From JBGTIS01 sp041745535 (GTDB lineage Bacteria; Bacteroidota; Bacteroidia; Cytophagales; Cyclobacteriaceae): DNA of 58,686 nucleotides. Positions 1-8,933 of the stretch are shown one piece after another. The notes under the pieces were generated by a model. It worked only from the letters and a program-made list of their open reading frames with translations, was not told where the DNA came from and made no database searches. Each line of letters opens with the position of its first letter. The first letter of the stretch is position 1. A program made the position numbers and the translations under genes. The stretch is from the NCBI GenBank assembly GCA_041745535.1, contig JBGTIS010000315.1, forward strand, positions 1 to 58,686. Reading direction: 5' to 3'.

Positions 1-1088
1 CGATGCGATAATTTCAGTCCGCTTTGCAAGGTGTTGTAGGTCAGCGTTTCCTGTCCCAGATAAGCGATAAACAACCGAAAGGGTTCATCCAGCGTGCCAA
101 AAGTAGTGGTACGGTCTTCCGGGCGTACCAGGTACCGGTTATTGGCATAAGACAGCAGCAGCCCCAACTCTGTTTTGTTTTGCTTCCCCAGTTTGTAATT
201 GATATAAGCCTGTATGTCGACAAACCGGGGCAGGTACTGCCCGTTGGTTTCCAGGGTATTCAGCAAATACTGGGAAGTTTTGTACCGGGCACCGATTACG
301 TAGCTGAGCCGGTTTTTTAAGGCACTGCCTTCCAGGTGGGTGCCACCACCCAATAACCCTACCGTAACAGAACCGGCTGTTTTACTGGGTTTTTTATAAG
401 TTACATTGAGGTTAGAAGAAAGCTTATCGCCATATTTAGGCTGCCAGCCTCCTGAAGAAAAAGACACATCACTTACCAAATCAGGATTGACAAAACTGAG
501 ACCTTCCTGTTGCCCGGCCCGCACCAGAAAGGGTCGGTAAACCGGAATATCGTTGACGTATACCAGGTTTTCGTCAAAATTCCCCCCTCGCACCGAGTAT
601 GAGGAAGAGAGCTCATTGTTGCTGATTACACCGGGCAGGGTAACCAGAATACTGGTAAAATCATTGAAAGCCGAAGGCTGGTATTTGGCCGTTTCCGGAT
701 CTATTTTAATAATACCGGGTTGTAACCGGGCATCCCCGTTTTTATCGCCTACAATTTGCACCTGATCGAGGTATCGAACATTCTCTTCCAGGGTTACCAG
801 CAATTCTACGGTATCGGCACCATTAATGGTAATTTGCCGGGAAATAAGCTGGTAATTGACATGCCTGAAATTGATGATAAAGGAACCGGGTGCTATCGGG
901 AGGATAAAAAAGCCAGAACTATCGGTAACCGTACCGCTTCCTAATTCGGGTACAAATACGGACACATCGGCCAAGCCGCCCGCGTCTGTTTTTACCAAGC
1001 CCTGCACTACCGGCCGCTGACCAAATACAGAAAAACTTGTACAGATGAAAAAGAAAAGAAATAAAAAGGTAAACAGCGAAAGCTTCAT
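1..1088 (-). CDS. TonB-dependent receptor with carboxypeptidase-regulatory-like domain, partial (C-terminus outside window)
   Basis: About 362 codons are present and the frame runs off the left edge without a stop. The protein starts with a signal peptide ending near residue 23 (SFSVFGQ). A carboxypeptidase-regulatory-like beta-sandwich of about 80 residues follows (GLVKTDAGGLADVSVFVPEL). Then comes a TonB plug with the typical SYSVRGGNFDENLVYVND stretch and the first barrel strands. Such receptors sit in the outer membrane and take up large or scarce ligands with TonB energy; the ligand cannot be told from this part. The ATG at 1088 lies 16 bp after the rpe stop, so the two genes are probably co-transcribed. 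The family call is sure; the substrate is unknown. Confidence 0.9.
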   Translation of the reverse strand, partial: MKLSLFTFLFLFFFICTSFSVFGQRPVVQGLVKTDAGGLADVSVFVPELGSGTVTDSSGFFILPIAPGSFIINFRHVNYQLISRQITINGADTVELLVTLEENVRYLDQVQIVGDKNGDARLQPGIIKIDPETAKYQPSAFNDFTSILVTLPGVISNNELSSSYSVRGGNFDENLVYVNDIPVYRPFLVRAGQQEGLSFVNPDLVSDVSFSSGGWQPKYGDKLSSNLNVTYKKPSKTAGSVTVGLLGGGTHLEGSALKNRLSYVIGARYKTSQYLLNTLETNGQYLPRFVDIQAYINYKLGKQNKTELGLLLSYANNRYLVRPEDRTTTFGTLDEPFRLFIAYLGQETLTYNTLQSGLKLSH

Positions 1089-1104
1089 AAGGATGCAGGC
1101 TCAC

Positions 1105-1776
1105 CTAAACTTGTACCGAAGGTGTGAGTTTTTTCAAACCTGAAATAGCTTTTTCCGGATCATTGGCCTGAAACACATAACTACCTGATACCAGCACATC
1201 GCAACCGGTCTTCACCAGTTTCAGTCCGGTATGGTCATCCACGCCTCCGTCTACTTCGATTAATGTTCTAGCGTTTTTCCTGAGAATCAGGTCTTTCAGC
1301 GCGGTTACCTTGCTGTAGGTATTTTCTATAAACTTTTGTCCGCCAAACCCGGGATTAACCGACATGATCAATACCATATCCAGATCGCGGATGATATCTT
1401 CCAGCAAAAAAACCGGTGTATGCGGGTTAATCGCCACGCTGGCTTTACAACCAACGGCATGAATTTCCTGAACAGTACGATGCAAATGGGTACAGGCTTC
1501 GTAATGCACTGAAATGGTGCTGGCTCCGGCCTGCTGGAAATCTTTTATATACTTCTCCGGATTCACGATCATCAGATGTACATCGATCGGTTTATTAGTT
1601 ATTTTTTTTACCGAAGCACAAACTGGTATGCCAAAGGAAATATTAGGCACAAATACGCCATCCATTACATCAAAATGAATCCAGTCGGCCTCACTATTAT
1701 TAAGCATATCCACTTCTTTGCCCAGGTTAGCCAAATCAGCGGTAAGGATGGAAGGAGCCACAAGGGTAGACATCAT
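1105..1776 (-). CDS. rpe: Ribulose-phosphate 3-epimerase
   Basis: A 223-residue TIM barrel of normal family length. It interconverts ribulose 5-phosphate and xylulose 5-phosphate in the cytosolic pentose phosphate pathway. The metal and acid/base motifs are visible: HFDVMDGVFVPN near residue 35, IDVHLMIVNPEKY near 65, HYEAC near 96, MSVNPGFGGQKF near 140 and EVDGGV near 175 with the second catalytic Asp. Two consecutive ATG codons open the frame (MMST); the second matches most homologues. The gene precedes the TonB receptor by 16 bp, an unusual partner that says nothing clear about function. Confidence 0.96.
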   Translation of the reverse strand: MMSTLVAPSILTADLANLGKEVDMLNNSEADWIHFDVMDGVFVPNISFGIPVCASVKKITNKPIDVHLMIVNPEKYIKDFQQAGASTISVHYEACTHLHRTVQEIHAVGCKASVAINPHTPVFLLEDIIRDLDMVLIMSVNPGFGGQKFIENTYSKVTALKDLILRKNARTLIEVDGGVDDHTGLKLVKTGCDVLVSGSYVFQANDPEKAISGLKKLTPSVQV

Positions 1777-1864
1777 AGATCGGATTAAAGAATTAAAAAA
1801 AATACCGGCTACAGAGAATTTGCAGCAAATATGTATAAACTATTAAGGAATAAAAGTTTTTTGG

Positions 1865-3568
1865 TCAAAATTTTATCAGCTTCACCATGTCGGCATGGGT
1901 AGCAGAAAAAATCTGTAATATGTAAACCCCTGACGGCAGTGAAGATATATCCATGCCCACCTGTTCGTGCCCGGAAACCGTAGAGAAAGTACGGTTGATC
2001 AGGGTTTGGCCGGTACTGCTCTGTAAAATGATAATTAATAAATCGCCCTGATATTTTTCCAGCGACTCAATAAATAATTTCCCTTCCAGAATCGGATTGG
2101 GATACACATTAAAATGACTTTGCCGGGCACTTTCAGGTTCTACGGAGAGTACCTGCAAAGCTTTATTAAAATCGGGAATACCATAGCCAATTTCATTGTT
2201 GGGTACCATGGCGCTGGTGCTTGACATCTTAATAGCTTCTACCAGTTCCAGGTTGGTGAGATTGGGATAATTCTGCCAGAAACCAGCTACCAAACCGGCG
2301 ATCAGTGGCGCCGAAAAAGAGGTACCATTGGCTGTAGTAATATTGCCATTGGCATCGCCTACCACTGTTTGCAAACCCAATGCGGAAACTTCAGGTTTGA
2401 TGCGCCCGTCAGCTGTAGGCCCGATAGAGCTGAACGATGCCCGGTTCTTTTCAGCGCTCACGGCCCCAACTGAAAGGATGTTGGGAGCATCGGCAGGAGC
2501 AGATACATATTTCCAATTATAAGCCCCTTCGTTGCCCGCGCTTACCACACAAACCATTCCGGCTTGCGTAGCGAAGTTGGCAGCACGGGTAATAACTGTG
2601 GTTTCACCGTTCAAATCGTCGTATGAATAATTCATGGAATCGTCGTCGAAGGTGGTATATCCCAATGAAGTGCTGATGATATCAGCTCCCACACTGTCGG
2701 CTCTTTCGGCGGCAAAAAGCCAGTAATATTCTTCAATCCGGTATTCCGAACCCGATTCTTCTGTTACACATAACATAATATCAGACCCATAAGCACCCGC
2801 TTCAAGTTGCCCAGGCAGGTAAGCCGCGATGCACGACAAAGCTTCGGTACCATGTTGCCCGTACCTGAATACCTGGTCGCTGTTGCCTACGAAATCGTAG
2901 CCATCAACATACTGATTATTCTCAAAAATATGGGTAAAGTAGGGCGCCGTATTTACGCCGTTAAATCCTCCATCAAATACGGCTATGAGTTTACCTTTGC
3001 CATTAATGTTACGCGCATGCATTTTGTTGATGCCCAGCATTTCATTCTGTAAAAAATTGGCCAGCTCTTCCTGTGGAAGCATTTCAGTCTCCACATCTTT
3101 TAGAAAGGTCTGTTTCTGGCCCGAATGTTTTTTTCTTCCACCATTATTACCCGGCCTTGCCAGTTCAATAGAATCAATATAAGGCAATGCCTCAAGAGAT
3201 TCAATAAGATCGTCGGGGCCTTCAAAAAGAGCAGCATTAAACCATCGGGAAGTATAAATTACCCGGCCACCTGCTTCTTTCAAACCTTTCAGATAGATGG
3301 CATTAACTGGAAAATCCTTTTCCTCGATAGGAATGTTCTGCTGCCTTCTTCTTTCTATTGCCCGTTGGGACAAAAATGCTTCCGGATGTTCTGTGGAATA
3401 GGCACTGTTATTTTTATCAGTAAAATAGGCTACATATTTATTGGATTGCGCAAAAACACAGGTAACTGAAAAAAAGAAAACGATGCCCACTAACAGAACA
3501 CGCGCTTTGGCATGTAGCACCAGTTTTTCTTTTTTATGAATTGGCAGGCCCAATTTATTCCTGACCAT
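1865..3568 (-). CDS. S8 (subtilisin-like) serine protease with T9SS type A sorting domain
   Basis: A 567-residue secreted protease. A signal peptide ends around residue 41 (CVFAQ) after an unusually long basic n-region. An N-terminal prodomain-like part (about 45-135) contains FLSQRAIERRRQQ, typical of Bacteroidota S8 proteases. The catalytic triad is D199 (AVFDGGFNG), H239 (GQHGTEA) and S417 (NGTSFSAPLIAGL), with the oxyanion Asn346 (VVSAGNEG). The C-terminal 85 residues (FNVYPNPILEGKLFIE to VKLIKF) form a T9SS type A sorting domain, so the enzyme should cross the outer membrane by T9SS. Its start overlaps the upstream lipoprotein gene by 14 bp, which suggests translational coupling. The substrate is unknown. 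Confidence 0.93.
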   Translation of the reverse strand: MVRNKLGLPIHKKEKLVLHAKARVLLVGIVFFFSVTCVFAQSNKYVAYFTDKNNSAYSTEHPEAFLSQRAIERRRQQNIPIEEKDFPVNAIYLKGLKEAGGRVIYTSRWFNAALFEGPDDLIESLEALPYIDSIELARPGNNGGRKKHSGQKQTFLKDVETEMLPQEELANFLQNEMLGINKMHARNINGKGKLIAVFDGGFNGVNTAPYFTHIFENNQYVDGYDFVGNSDQVFRYGQHGTEALSCIAAYLPGQLEAGAYGSDIMLCVTEESGSEYRIEEYYWLFAAERADSVGADIISTSLGYTTFDDDSMNYSYDDLNGETTVITRAANFATQAGMVCVVSAGNEGAYNWKYVSAPADAPNILSVGAVSAEKNRASFSSIGPTADGRIKPEVSALGLQTVVGDANGNITTANGTSFSAPLIAGLVAGFWQNYPNLTNLELVEAIKMSSTSAMVPNNEIGYGIPDFNKALQVLSVEPESARQSHFNVYPNPILEGKLFIESLEKYQGDLLIIILQSSTGQTLINRTFSTVSGHEQVGMDISSLPSGVYILQIFSATHADMVKLIKF

Positions 3569-4277
3569 ATGAAATCAGTGTTTGTTTATAATAACTACCA
3601 GCTTCAATTACGCCCTGGCCTATACATTCTTCCCGGTCGCAATACTGCAATCTAACGGATTTTTTATAGAAAAGTCCTATGTTCTTAACGTAGGTTTCCA
3701 GGTAATTGATATTATTAAGAACTGTATCCTGACTGGTATGTCGCGCTACTACGATTTCTTCATTTAACAAAGACACGAGCGGACTGTTTATTTCATTTAT
3801 CAAATTTTCGTCTGCCTGGATAAGCGTGAACATTTCTTCCGAGCGACTATTCAGGGCATTGGCATCCCAGGGTTGCTCGGCCGATAGGGGAAACACTAGT
3901 TTTACTATCGGCACATTATTTTCTGTTACAATGGCTCGTAAACCATTTTTACTCGTGGTCCACACCGAATCGAGTTGCCACTGCGCAGTTTCTGATAACC
4001 GGGAAAACCGTTCCAGCCGATAAGTAATTTCTTCATGCTGATTGGTGTAGGATCCGGCGATTACTTCTTTCAACTGAAAATAGCTGGTATCGGGTGGATT
4101 AATAATGCTGTACACAATTTTTTCTACGTCAAAAATCCTGTACTGCCCTACCTGTAATGGGAAATAATCTGAACCGAATCTGGTATCGTTGGGCACCAGA
4201 AATTCTGTTGAACAGCTGGTGAGCGGCAAAAAGGCAAGGCAAAAAAATAGCCGATGAAAAGTTTCTTGCTTTAGCAA
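3555..4277 (-). CDS. Hypothetical lipoprotein
   Basis: About 240 residues with a short signal peptide and a lipobox ending in Cys near residue 22 (LAFLPLTSC), so it is probably membrane-anchored in the periplasm or outer membrane. I do not recognise the family. The body is beta-rich, with a VGQYRIFDVEKIVYS start typical of small Bacteroidota lipoproteins. It overlaps the following S8 protease by 14 bp and follows mnmA by 59 bp. The coupled protease makes it a possible partner or inhibitor, but that is only context. The predicted start is a TTG; no in-frame ATG lies between it and the lipobox, so the exact start is uncertain. Confidence 0.7.
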   Translation of the reverse strand: MLKQETFHRLFFCLAFLPLTSCSTEFLVPNDTRFGSDYFPLQVGQYRIFDVEKIVYSIINPPDTSYFQLKEVIAGSYTNQHEEITYRLERFSRLSETAQWQLDSVWTTSKNGLRAIVTENNVPIVKLVFPLSAEQPWDANALNSRSEEMFTLIQADENLINEINSPLVSLLNEEIVVARHTSQDTVLNNINYLETYVKNIGLFYKKSVRLQYCDREECIGQGVIEAGSYYKQTLISYGQE

Positions 4278-4336
4278 AGTAAATTCTGTTAAATTCCTTT
4301 CTTAAAGCAAGAAACGCACCGGAATTTATTCACTTT

Positions 4337-5479
4337 TTACGTTGATATCGTTTGCCGGGATACTACGCTGGCTGCCTGCGCCGATTGGCGAAAACTGGAA
4401 GAAATCCATCCACCGCCAATCACGTCATCACCTTCGTAGAATACGGCGGCCTGTCCGGGCGCAATGGCTTTTACGCCGTTGCCGAAAAACACTTTCATGG
4501 TATCGCCTACCTGTTCTACTACAGCCGGCTGGCCCGAATCGTTGTACCTGATTTTGGTAATGGTATCGGTTTTATCTATTAATTCAGGATATTTCACCAT
4601 GTTTAGCTTATTCACATACATGCCATCGCGGCTCAGTTCATCGAACGAGCCCAACACCACCCGGTTTGTATCTTTCTGAATTTCAACCACATAAACCGGA
4701 TACCCCATGGCGATGCCCAGGCCTTTCCGCTGGCCAATGGTATAAAAAGGATACCCCTTATGGCGACCTACTATGGTACCGTCTTCCAGCACAAATTCAC
4801 CACCTTCCACTTTTTCTTCCAGTCCTTCTACCCTTCTTTTCAGAAACCCACGGTAATCGTTATCAGGAATAAAACAGATTTCGTACGATTCTGATTTTTT
4901 TACCAGTTCATCAAACCCCCGATTGGTAGCCATTTGCCTGATTTCAGGTTTGGTATATTGGCCTATCGGGAAAATAGTTCGGCTCAGGCTCTGCTGGCTT
5001 ACTCCCCACAAAGCATACGATTGGTCTTTGTTCAGGTCTTTTCCTCTGGAAATGATATATCTGCCATTTTCCTGCCTGATGTTGGCATAATGGCCGGTAG
5101 CAATATAATCGCAACCCAGTTTGTCGGCTCTTTTTAACAGCGCATCCCATTTAATGTGGGTATTACACAAAACACATGGGTTGGGGGTGCGGCCGGCGAT
5201 GTATTCATTGGTAAAATAATCGATCACATAATCGCCAAACTCTTCACGTATATCCAAAATATAATGAGGAAAACCCAGATTTACAGCAATGTCACGGGCA
5301 TCGTTGATAGATTCCAGGCTGCAACATCCTGTTTCTTTTTTACTGCCACCCGCGCTCGCATAGTCCCAGGTTTTCATGGTCATGCCGATTACTTCATACC
5401 CCTGCTCATGCAGTAAAACGGCGGCCAGGGAGCTGTCAATACCGCCACTCATTGCTACTAGTACTCTTCCTTTGCTCAT
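4337..5479 (-). CDS. mnmA: tRNA-specific 2-thiouridylase MnmA
   Basis: This cytosolic enzyme thiolates U34 of tRNA-Lys, -Glu and -Gln using ATP and persulfide sulfur. The 380-residue protein has the N-type PP-loop SGGIDSS at 11-17. The two catalytic cysteines are present: C102 in NPCVLCN and C202 in SYEICFIPD, and the D-Q-S-Y-A-L motif lies at 152-157. The C-terminal beta-barrel ends in a short Ser/Gln-rich tail of about 20 residues beyond the usual end. It heads a possible operon with the lipoprotein and S8 protease genes. It is one of two tRNA-modification genes here, the other being miaE at the right edge. Confidence 0.96.
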   Translation of the reverse strand: MSKGRVLVAMSGGIDSSLAAVLLHEQGYEVIGMTMKTWDYASAGGSKKETGCCSLESINDARDIAVNLGFPHYILDIREEFGDYVIDYFTNEYIAGRTPNPCVLCNTHIKWDALLKRADKLGCDYIATGHYANIRQENGRYIISRGKDLNKDQSYALWGVSQQSLSRTIFPIGQYTKPEIRQMATNRGFDELVKKSESYEICFIPDNDYRGFLKRRVEGLEEKVEGGEFVLEDGTIVGRHKGYPFYTIGQRKGLGIAMGYPVYVVEIQKDTNRVVLGSFDELSRDGMYVNKLNMVKYPELIDKTDTITKIRYNDSGQPAVVEQVGDTMKVFFGNGVKAIAPGQAAVFYEGDDVIGGGWISSSFRQSAQAASVVSRQTIST

Positions 5480-5502
5480 CTCGGTAGTTTTAAAATAAAA
5501 AA

Positions 5503-5521
5503 AACGAGCTAATTACTCGTT
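5503..5521 (-). terminator. Rho-independent terminator after the small conserved gene
   Basis: Read on the minus strand, AACGAG and CTCGTT form a 6-bp stem with a 7-nt loop, followed directly by a run of T. It lies about 60 bp past the stop of the 80-residue gene and just before mnmA, so mnmA should have its own promoter. Confidence 0.7.
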
Positions 5522-5578
5522 CTTAACAAACAGCACAAATTTAAATATTATTTCTGAATTAACAGAAATAAACAAATT

Positions 5579-5821
5579 TTAGCAAAAAGTTTCCTTCACG
5601 TGTTTGGTGTAATCGTTTAAAGCAATATCAAACTCAATGCTGGAACGATTCATCTTTTCTAGCGTTTGAACAGCCGCGATTAAATAATTGAGCTTTTCAC
5701 CTAAATCTATCCCAAATACTTCAAAAGCAAGTGGCTGGTCCTGAATAAGGGCCTGCTCTGCCTGCTTGAGCTCCTCAAGGGTATGATTTTCTACTAATTT
5801 TTTAACAACATTAACTTCCAT
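5579..5821 (-). CDS. Small conserved Bacteroidota protein (DUF6952-like)
   Basis: I take the internal ATG at 5821, giving 80 residues that begin MEVNVVKKLVENHTLEEL. An upstream in-frame ATG would add 19 poorly conserved-looking residues. The protein is soluble, acidic and largely helical. It contains AEQALIQDQPLAFEVFG and GEKLNYLIAAVQTLEKM, a pattern I associate with a short domain of unknown function common in Bacteroidota, probably DUF6952. No function is known. It is monocistronic, with a terminator at 5503-5521. Confidence 0.72.
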   Translation of the reverse strand: MEVNVVKKLVENHTLEELKQAEQALIQDQPLAFEVFGIDLGEKLNYLIAAVQTLEKMNRSSIEFDIALNDYTKHVKETFC

Positions 5822-6044
5822 TTCTATATAATAAAATTTTCTTAATTCACCTTTATAAGCTTCCCATTCCTCACACACTTATCAACTTATTTTTAAGCCT
5901 TTTTCTAAATAGTTGCAAAAACTATGTCAAACCCATAACTATTAAGAAAAAAATTTTTTCTTTTGATGATCTATAACACTAATGAAAGAAAAAAATTAAT
6001 AATGTTAACATTATTTTTAATAAATCTTATATAAAGCATAAAGA

Positions 6045-6686
6045 ATGGCTCTGAAAACTTTTGTTAAAATCAATTCAGTAAATAATTTAAGCGATGCCAG
6101 GTATTGTGCCGGAATGGGAGTAAGTGTGCTGGGTTTTAATGTAGACCCACTGGCTGATTCGTACATTTCGCCCGAAAAATACCAGGCAATTTCAGAATGG
6201 ATTTCCGGACCTTCGTTTGCCGCTGAACTGCCTGAGAAAAATAAATCGGAAAGTTTTGAAGCTTATCTAAAACATTATCCTTCCTTTGACACCCTGCAAT
6301 TAAGTCGGTTTGAGGATTTACTGGCCCTACAGGCGCGGGAAACTTCCATTATTTATAAACTGGTAGCAGATAAAATTGTTCAAAATCCTGCTGATTTAGA
6401 GAAGTTTTTAATACAATTTAAAGATTTAGTTCATTATTTTTTGATCGAACTGGATCAGGCAACGCAGGAAGAACTATGGCTGGAAGCCATTATAAAATTA
6501 TCGGATAAGTTTCCACTGATCCTGGGATTTGGGATCACCGCAGACAATGTTTCGCGCATTTTATCCAGGTCAAGCCTTGCCGGAATTGCCCTTACCGGTG
6601 GTGATGAGGTACGACCAGGTTACCGGGATTTTGACGAGTTGGCCGACATTCTGGAAGTTTTAGAGGTAGATGACCAGGCTGGATAA
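6045..6686 (+). CDS. TrpF-like (phosphoribosylanthranilate isomerase-like) barrel protein lacking the catalytic Cys
   Basis: A 213-residue protein with the TrpF scheme. The N-terminus FVKINSVNNLSDARYCAGMG aligns with the family's KICGITNLEDAxxAxxxGAD, and the C-terminus has a phosphate-binding pattern (LILGFGITADN, then IALTGGDEVRPGYRDFDEL). The catalytic Cys of the KICG motif is replaced: residues 8-11 read KINS, so Asn10 stands where Cys should be. No other trp gene is nearby. It is therefore unlikely to be a normal isomerase and may be a repurposed barrel. The gene is solitary, between divergent and convergent neighbours. Confidence 0.75.
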   Translation: MALKTFVKINSVNNLSDARYCAGMGVSVLGFNVDPLADSYISPEKYQAISEWISGPSFAAELPEKNKSESFEAYLKHYPSFDTLQLSRFEDLLALQARETSIIYKLVADKIVQNPADLEKFLIQFKDLVHYFLIELDQATQEELWLEAIIKLSDKFPLILGFGITADNVSRILSRSSLAGIALTGGDEVRPGYRDFDELADILEVLEVDDQAG

Positions 6687-6706
6687 TCATGAAACTTTAT
6701 CCTCCA

Positions 6707-8404
6707 CTATTCTCTTTTTTTCTCGCCACCAATTAGTACCTGAAAAAAAATGGAAAATATTATTACCAATCCACAGCCAATTACATTAAACCAAAGGAAG
6801 CCGATTTCATAATTAGAAAATAAGAGTATCACCATACTTTCGGCAACAATCGCAGCCATAAATACCGCATTGGACCGCACGTATTTTATATAAAAAGCGG
6901 CCAGAAAAATTCCCAGAATGGTACCATAAAAGAGAGAACCGAGAATATTAATAAACTCAATTAGGTTGTCGAGAAGTGAAGCGAAAGTAGCAAAAAGTAT
7001 GGCGATCAACCCCCACAAAACGGTAAAGTACTTGGAGGCCATCAGGTAATGCCTGTCGCTGCCTTTAGTTCGCATCGTTCGCTTGTATAAATCAATGGTA
7101 GTAGTAGAAGCCAGTGCATTCAGTTCGGAGGAAGAGGAGGACATAGCAGCGGAAAAAATAACAGCAAACAATAAGCCTACAAGCCCTTTGGGCAGGTTTT
7201 GCATTACAAAGGTAATAAAAACGTAGTCGGTATCATTGGTTTCGGCATCAGGGTCGGTTTGGGTAACCAGCGCCTTTACATCATCCCGGATAGCCTCTCC
7301 TTCTGCCTGCAAGGTGGTAATGTTTTCTTTTATTTTCTCAGCGGCATCTTGCTCACCGGCATTAATGGCTTCCAGCATGCCCATAATAGCAGCTTTCTTT
7401 TCCTGAAAATTATCGGCATAAGCTTGTTCCAGGTTGTTGAGTTCATCGGCATTTTCTGAATTAACTACTTTTTCTTTGGTAACTTCATTGAAGAAAACAG
7501 GCGGCTGATAAAACTGATAAAAAACGAAAACCATAACCCCGATAAACAGAATAAAAAATTGCATAGGCACTTTTAACAATCCATTCATCAATAATCCTAA
7601 CCTGCTTTCTCCTACTGACTTGCCCGATAAATAGCGCTGTACCTGCGACTGATCGGTACCAAAATAAGCCAATGCCAGGAACAATCCTCCTGTAATGCCC
7701 GACCAAATATTGTAGCGATCGCGAAGCGAAAAGCTAAAATTAACTACATTTAACTTATCTGAATGGCCGGCCACCTGCATCGCGTCGCCAAAGGAAATTT
7801 CATCAGGCAATAAACTTATTACGGTAATGCCCGCGATAAACATCCCGCCCATCATAATGGCCATCTGGTATTTCTGTGTTTGGCTTACCGCTTTGGTGCC
7901 ACCGCTTACCGTATATAAAACTACCAAAGCTCCGATCAGGATAACAGTAAAAGAAAGTTCCCAGTCTAATACCGTAGACAAAATAATGGACGGCGCATAA
8001 ATGGTAATACCAGCCTGTAAACCTCGTTGCAGCAAAAACAGAAAAGCGGTTAGAATCCTGGTTTTCAAGTCAAAACGGCTTTCCAGGTATTCGTAAGCCG
8101 TGTAAACTTTTAGCCGGTAATAAATGGGAATGAAAGTAGCTGAAACAATAACCATGGCAATTGGAAGCCCAAAATAGAACTGTACGAACCCCATCCCGTC
8201 GTCAAAGGCCTGGCCCGGGGTTGACAAAAAAGTAATGGCACTGGCCTGGGTAGCCATCACCGATAAGCCGATGGTCCACCACTTCATACTGTTATCGGCT
8301 TTTAAATATCCCTCAATATTTTTGCTGCCTTTGGTTTTATAAATACCATAAACAACTATAAAAACAAGGGTACCGAAAAGTATAATCCAATCTAAAATAC
8401 TCAT
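6707..8404 (-). CDS. Sodium:solute symporter family transporter
   Basis: A 565-residue inner-membrane protein of the SSS family with about 13 TM helices. Family marks include ATQASAITFLSTPGQAF (50-66), LYTVSGGTKAV (163-173) and YFGTDQSQVQRYLSGKS (247-263). Residues about 300-392 form a polar, helix-rich, coiled-coil-like insertion (ELNNLEQAYADNFQEKKAA) between TM helices. It is absent from the classical PutP core but present in a Bacteroidota subgroup. The substrate (sugar, sialic acid, amino acid or other) cannot be read. The ATG overlaps the stop of the 50-residue upstream gene by ATGA, so translation is probably coupled. It ends 21 bp from the convergent TrpF-like gene. Confidence 0.92.
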   Translation of the reverse strand: MSILDWIILFGTLVFIVVYGIYKTKGSKNIEGYLKADNSMKWWTIGLSVMATQASAITFLSTPGQAFDDGMGFVQFYFGLPIAMVIVSATFIPIYYRLKVYTAYEYLESRFDLKTRILTAFLFLLQRGLQAGITIYAPSIILSTVLDWELSFTVILIGALVVLYTVSGGTKAVSQTQKYQMAIMMGGMFIAGITVISLLPDEISFGDAMQVAGHSDKLNVVNFSFSLRDRYNIWSGITGGLFLALAYFGTDQSQVQRYLSGKSVGESRLGLLMNGLLKVPMQFFILFIGVMVFVFYQFYQPPVFFNEVTKEKVVNSENADELNNLEQAYADNFQEKKAAIMGMLEAINAGEQDAAEKIKENITTLQAEGEAIRDDVKALVTQTDPDAETNDTDYVFITFVMQNLPKGLVGLLFAVIFSAAMSSSSSELNALASTTTIDLYKRTMRTKGSDRHYLMASKYFTVLWGLIAILFATFASLLDNLIEFINILGSLFYGTILGIFLAAFYIKYVRSNAVFMAAIVAESMVILLFSNYEIGFLWFNVIGCGLVIIFSIFFQVLIGGEKKRE

Positions 8405-8553
8405 GAATACATATGGGTAAGAATGGAAAAAAGTACAATCAGAACAATCAGGTTACCAATTACCAGCCAGTACAGATTTTTCCAGGTTTTTAAAATGGGT
8501 GGAGGATCATTTTCTGATATTTGAGAGGATGCTGGCGAGATTTCTTGATTCAT
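8401..8553 (-). CDS. 50-residue single-TM protein coupled to the symporter
   Basis: A short gene whose TGA shares four bases (ATGA) with the symporter ATG. The protein has a polar, Pro-rich N-terminal part (ISENDPPPILKTWKN) and one TM helix at about residues 28-47 (WLVIGNLIVLIVLFSILTH). Small one- or two-helix partners encoded just before SSS transporters are known, for example the DUF485 protein beside ActP and the DUF4212 subunits. I cannot assign this one to a named family. The overlap, the TM helix and the position support a small accessory subunit. Confidence 0.7.
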   Translation of the reverse strand: MNQEISPASSQISENDPPPILKTWKNLYWLVIGNLIVLIVLFSILTHMYS

Positions 8554-8723
8554 AGACTATTGGGGTTTCCTTATGAAGGATGGTCAAAAGTAATAAATTT
8601 ATTAGAATTGATATTTTGTTTGTATTTTTAAATGGCAAAAAAATTTTATGACAGAATTAGAAATTTTTATGTTCTGCCAATCCCATAAACACATCGAAAA
8701 GTATTGCCATATTTTTAAGAGAT

Positions 8724-8739
8724 ACTTAAAATTTTAAGT
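8724..8739. promoter_or_regulatory. 16-bp palindrome upstream of the LytTR regulator
   Basis: ACTTAAAATTTTAAGT is a perfect palindrome in the 380-bp gap 8554-8933 between the divergently oriented symporter unit and the LytTR gene. It could be an operator, possibly for the LytTR protein itself. In AT-rich DNA it could also be chance. I saw no RNA gene or further reading frame in this gap. Confidence 0.3.
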
Positions 8740-8933
8740 TTTATTATGCTAATGAGTGATTTTCAGCGGTATCTAAATTGTTTCTGAATATGAAGTTACC
8801 TTCAGAATTTTTATAGTTGCCCTCTTTTATGCGTAATCTATTCACAATTTGCTTCAGCCGGATTATTTGATACAATGATATTTTTTGTATTTTTCCCATA
8901 ACTGACCATTTTACTAAAAGTTATGACTACAAA

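Noticed and set aside
919..1104. A 61-codon minus-strand frame at the TonB receptor start.
   Set aside because: It lies out of frame across the true receptor start, which has a signal peptide and family motifs.
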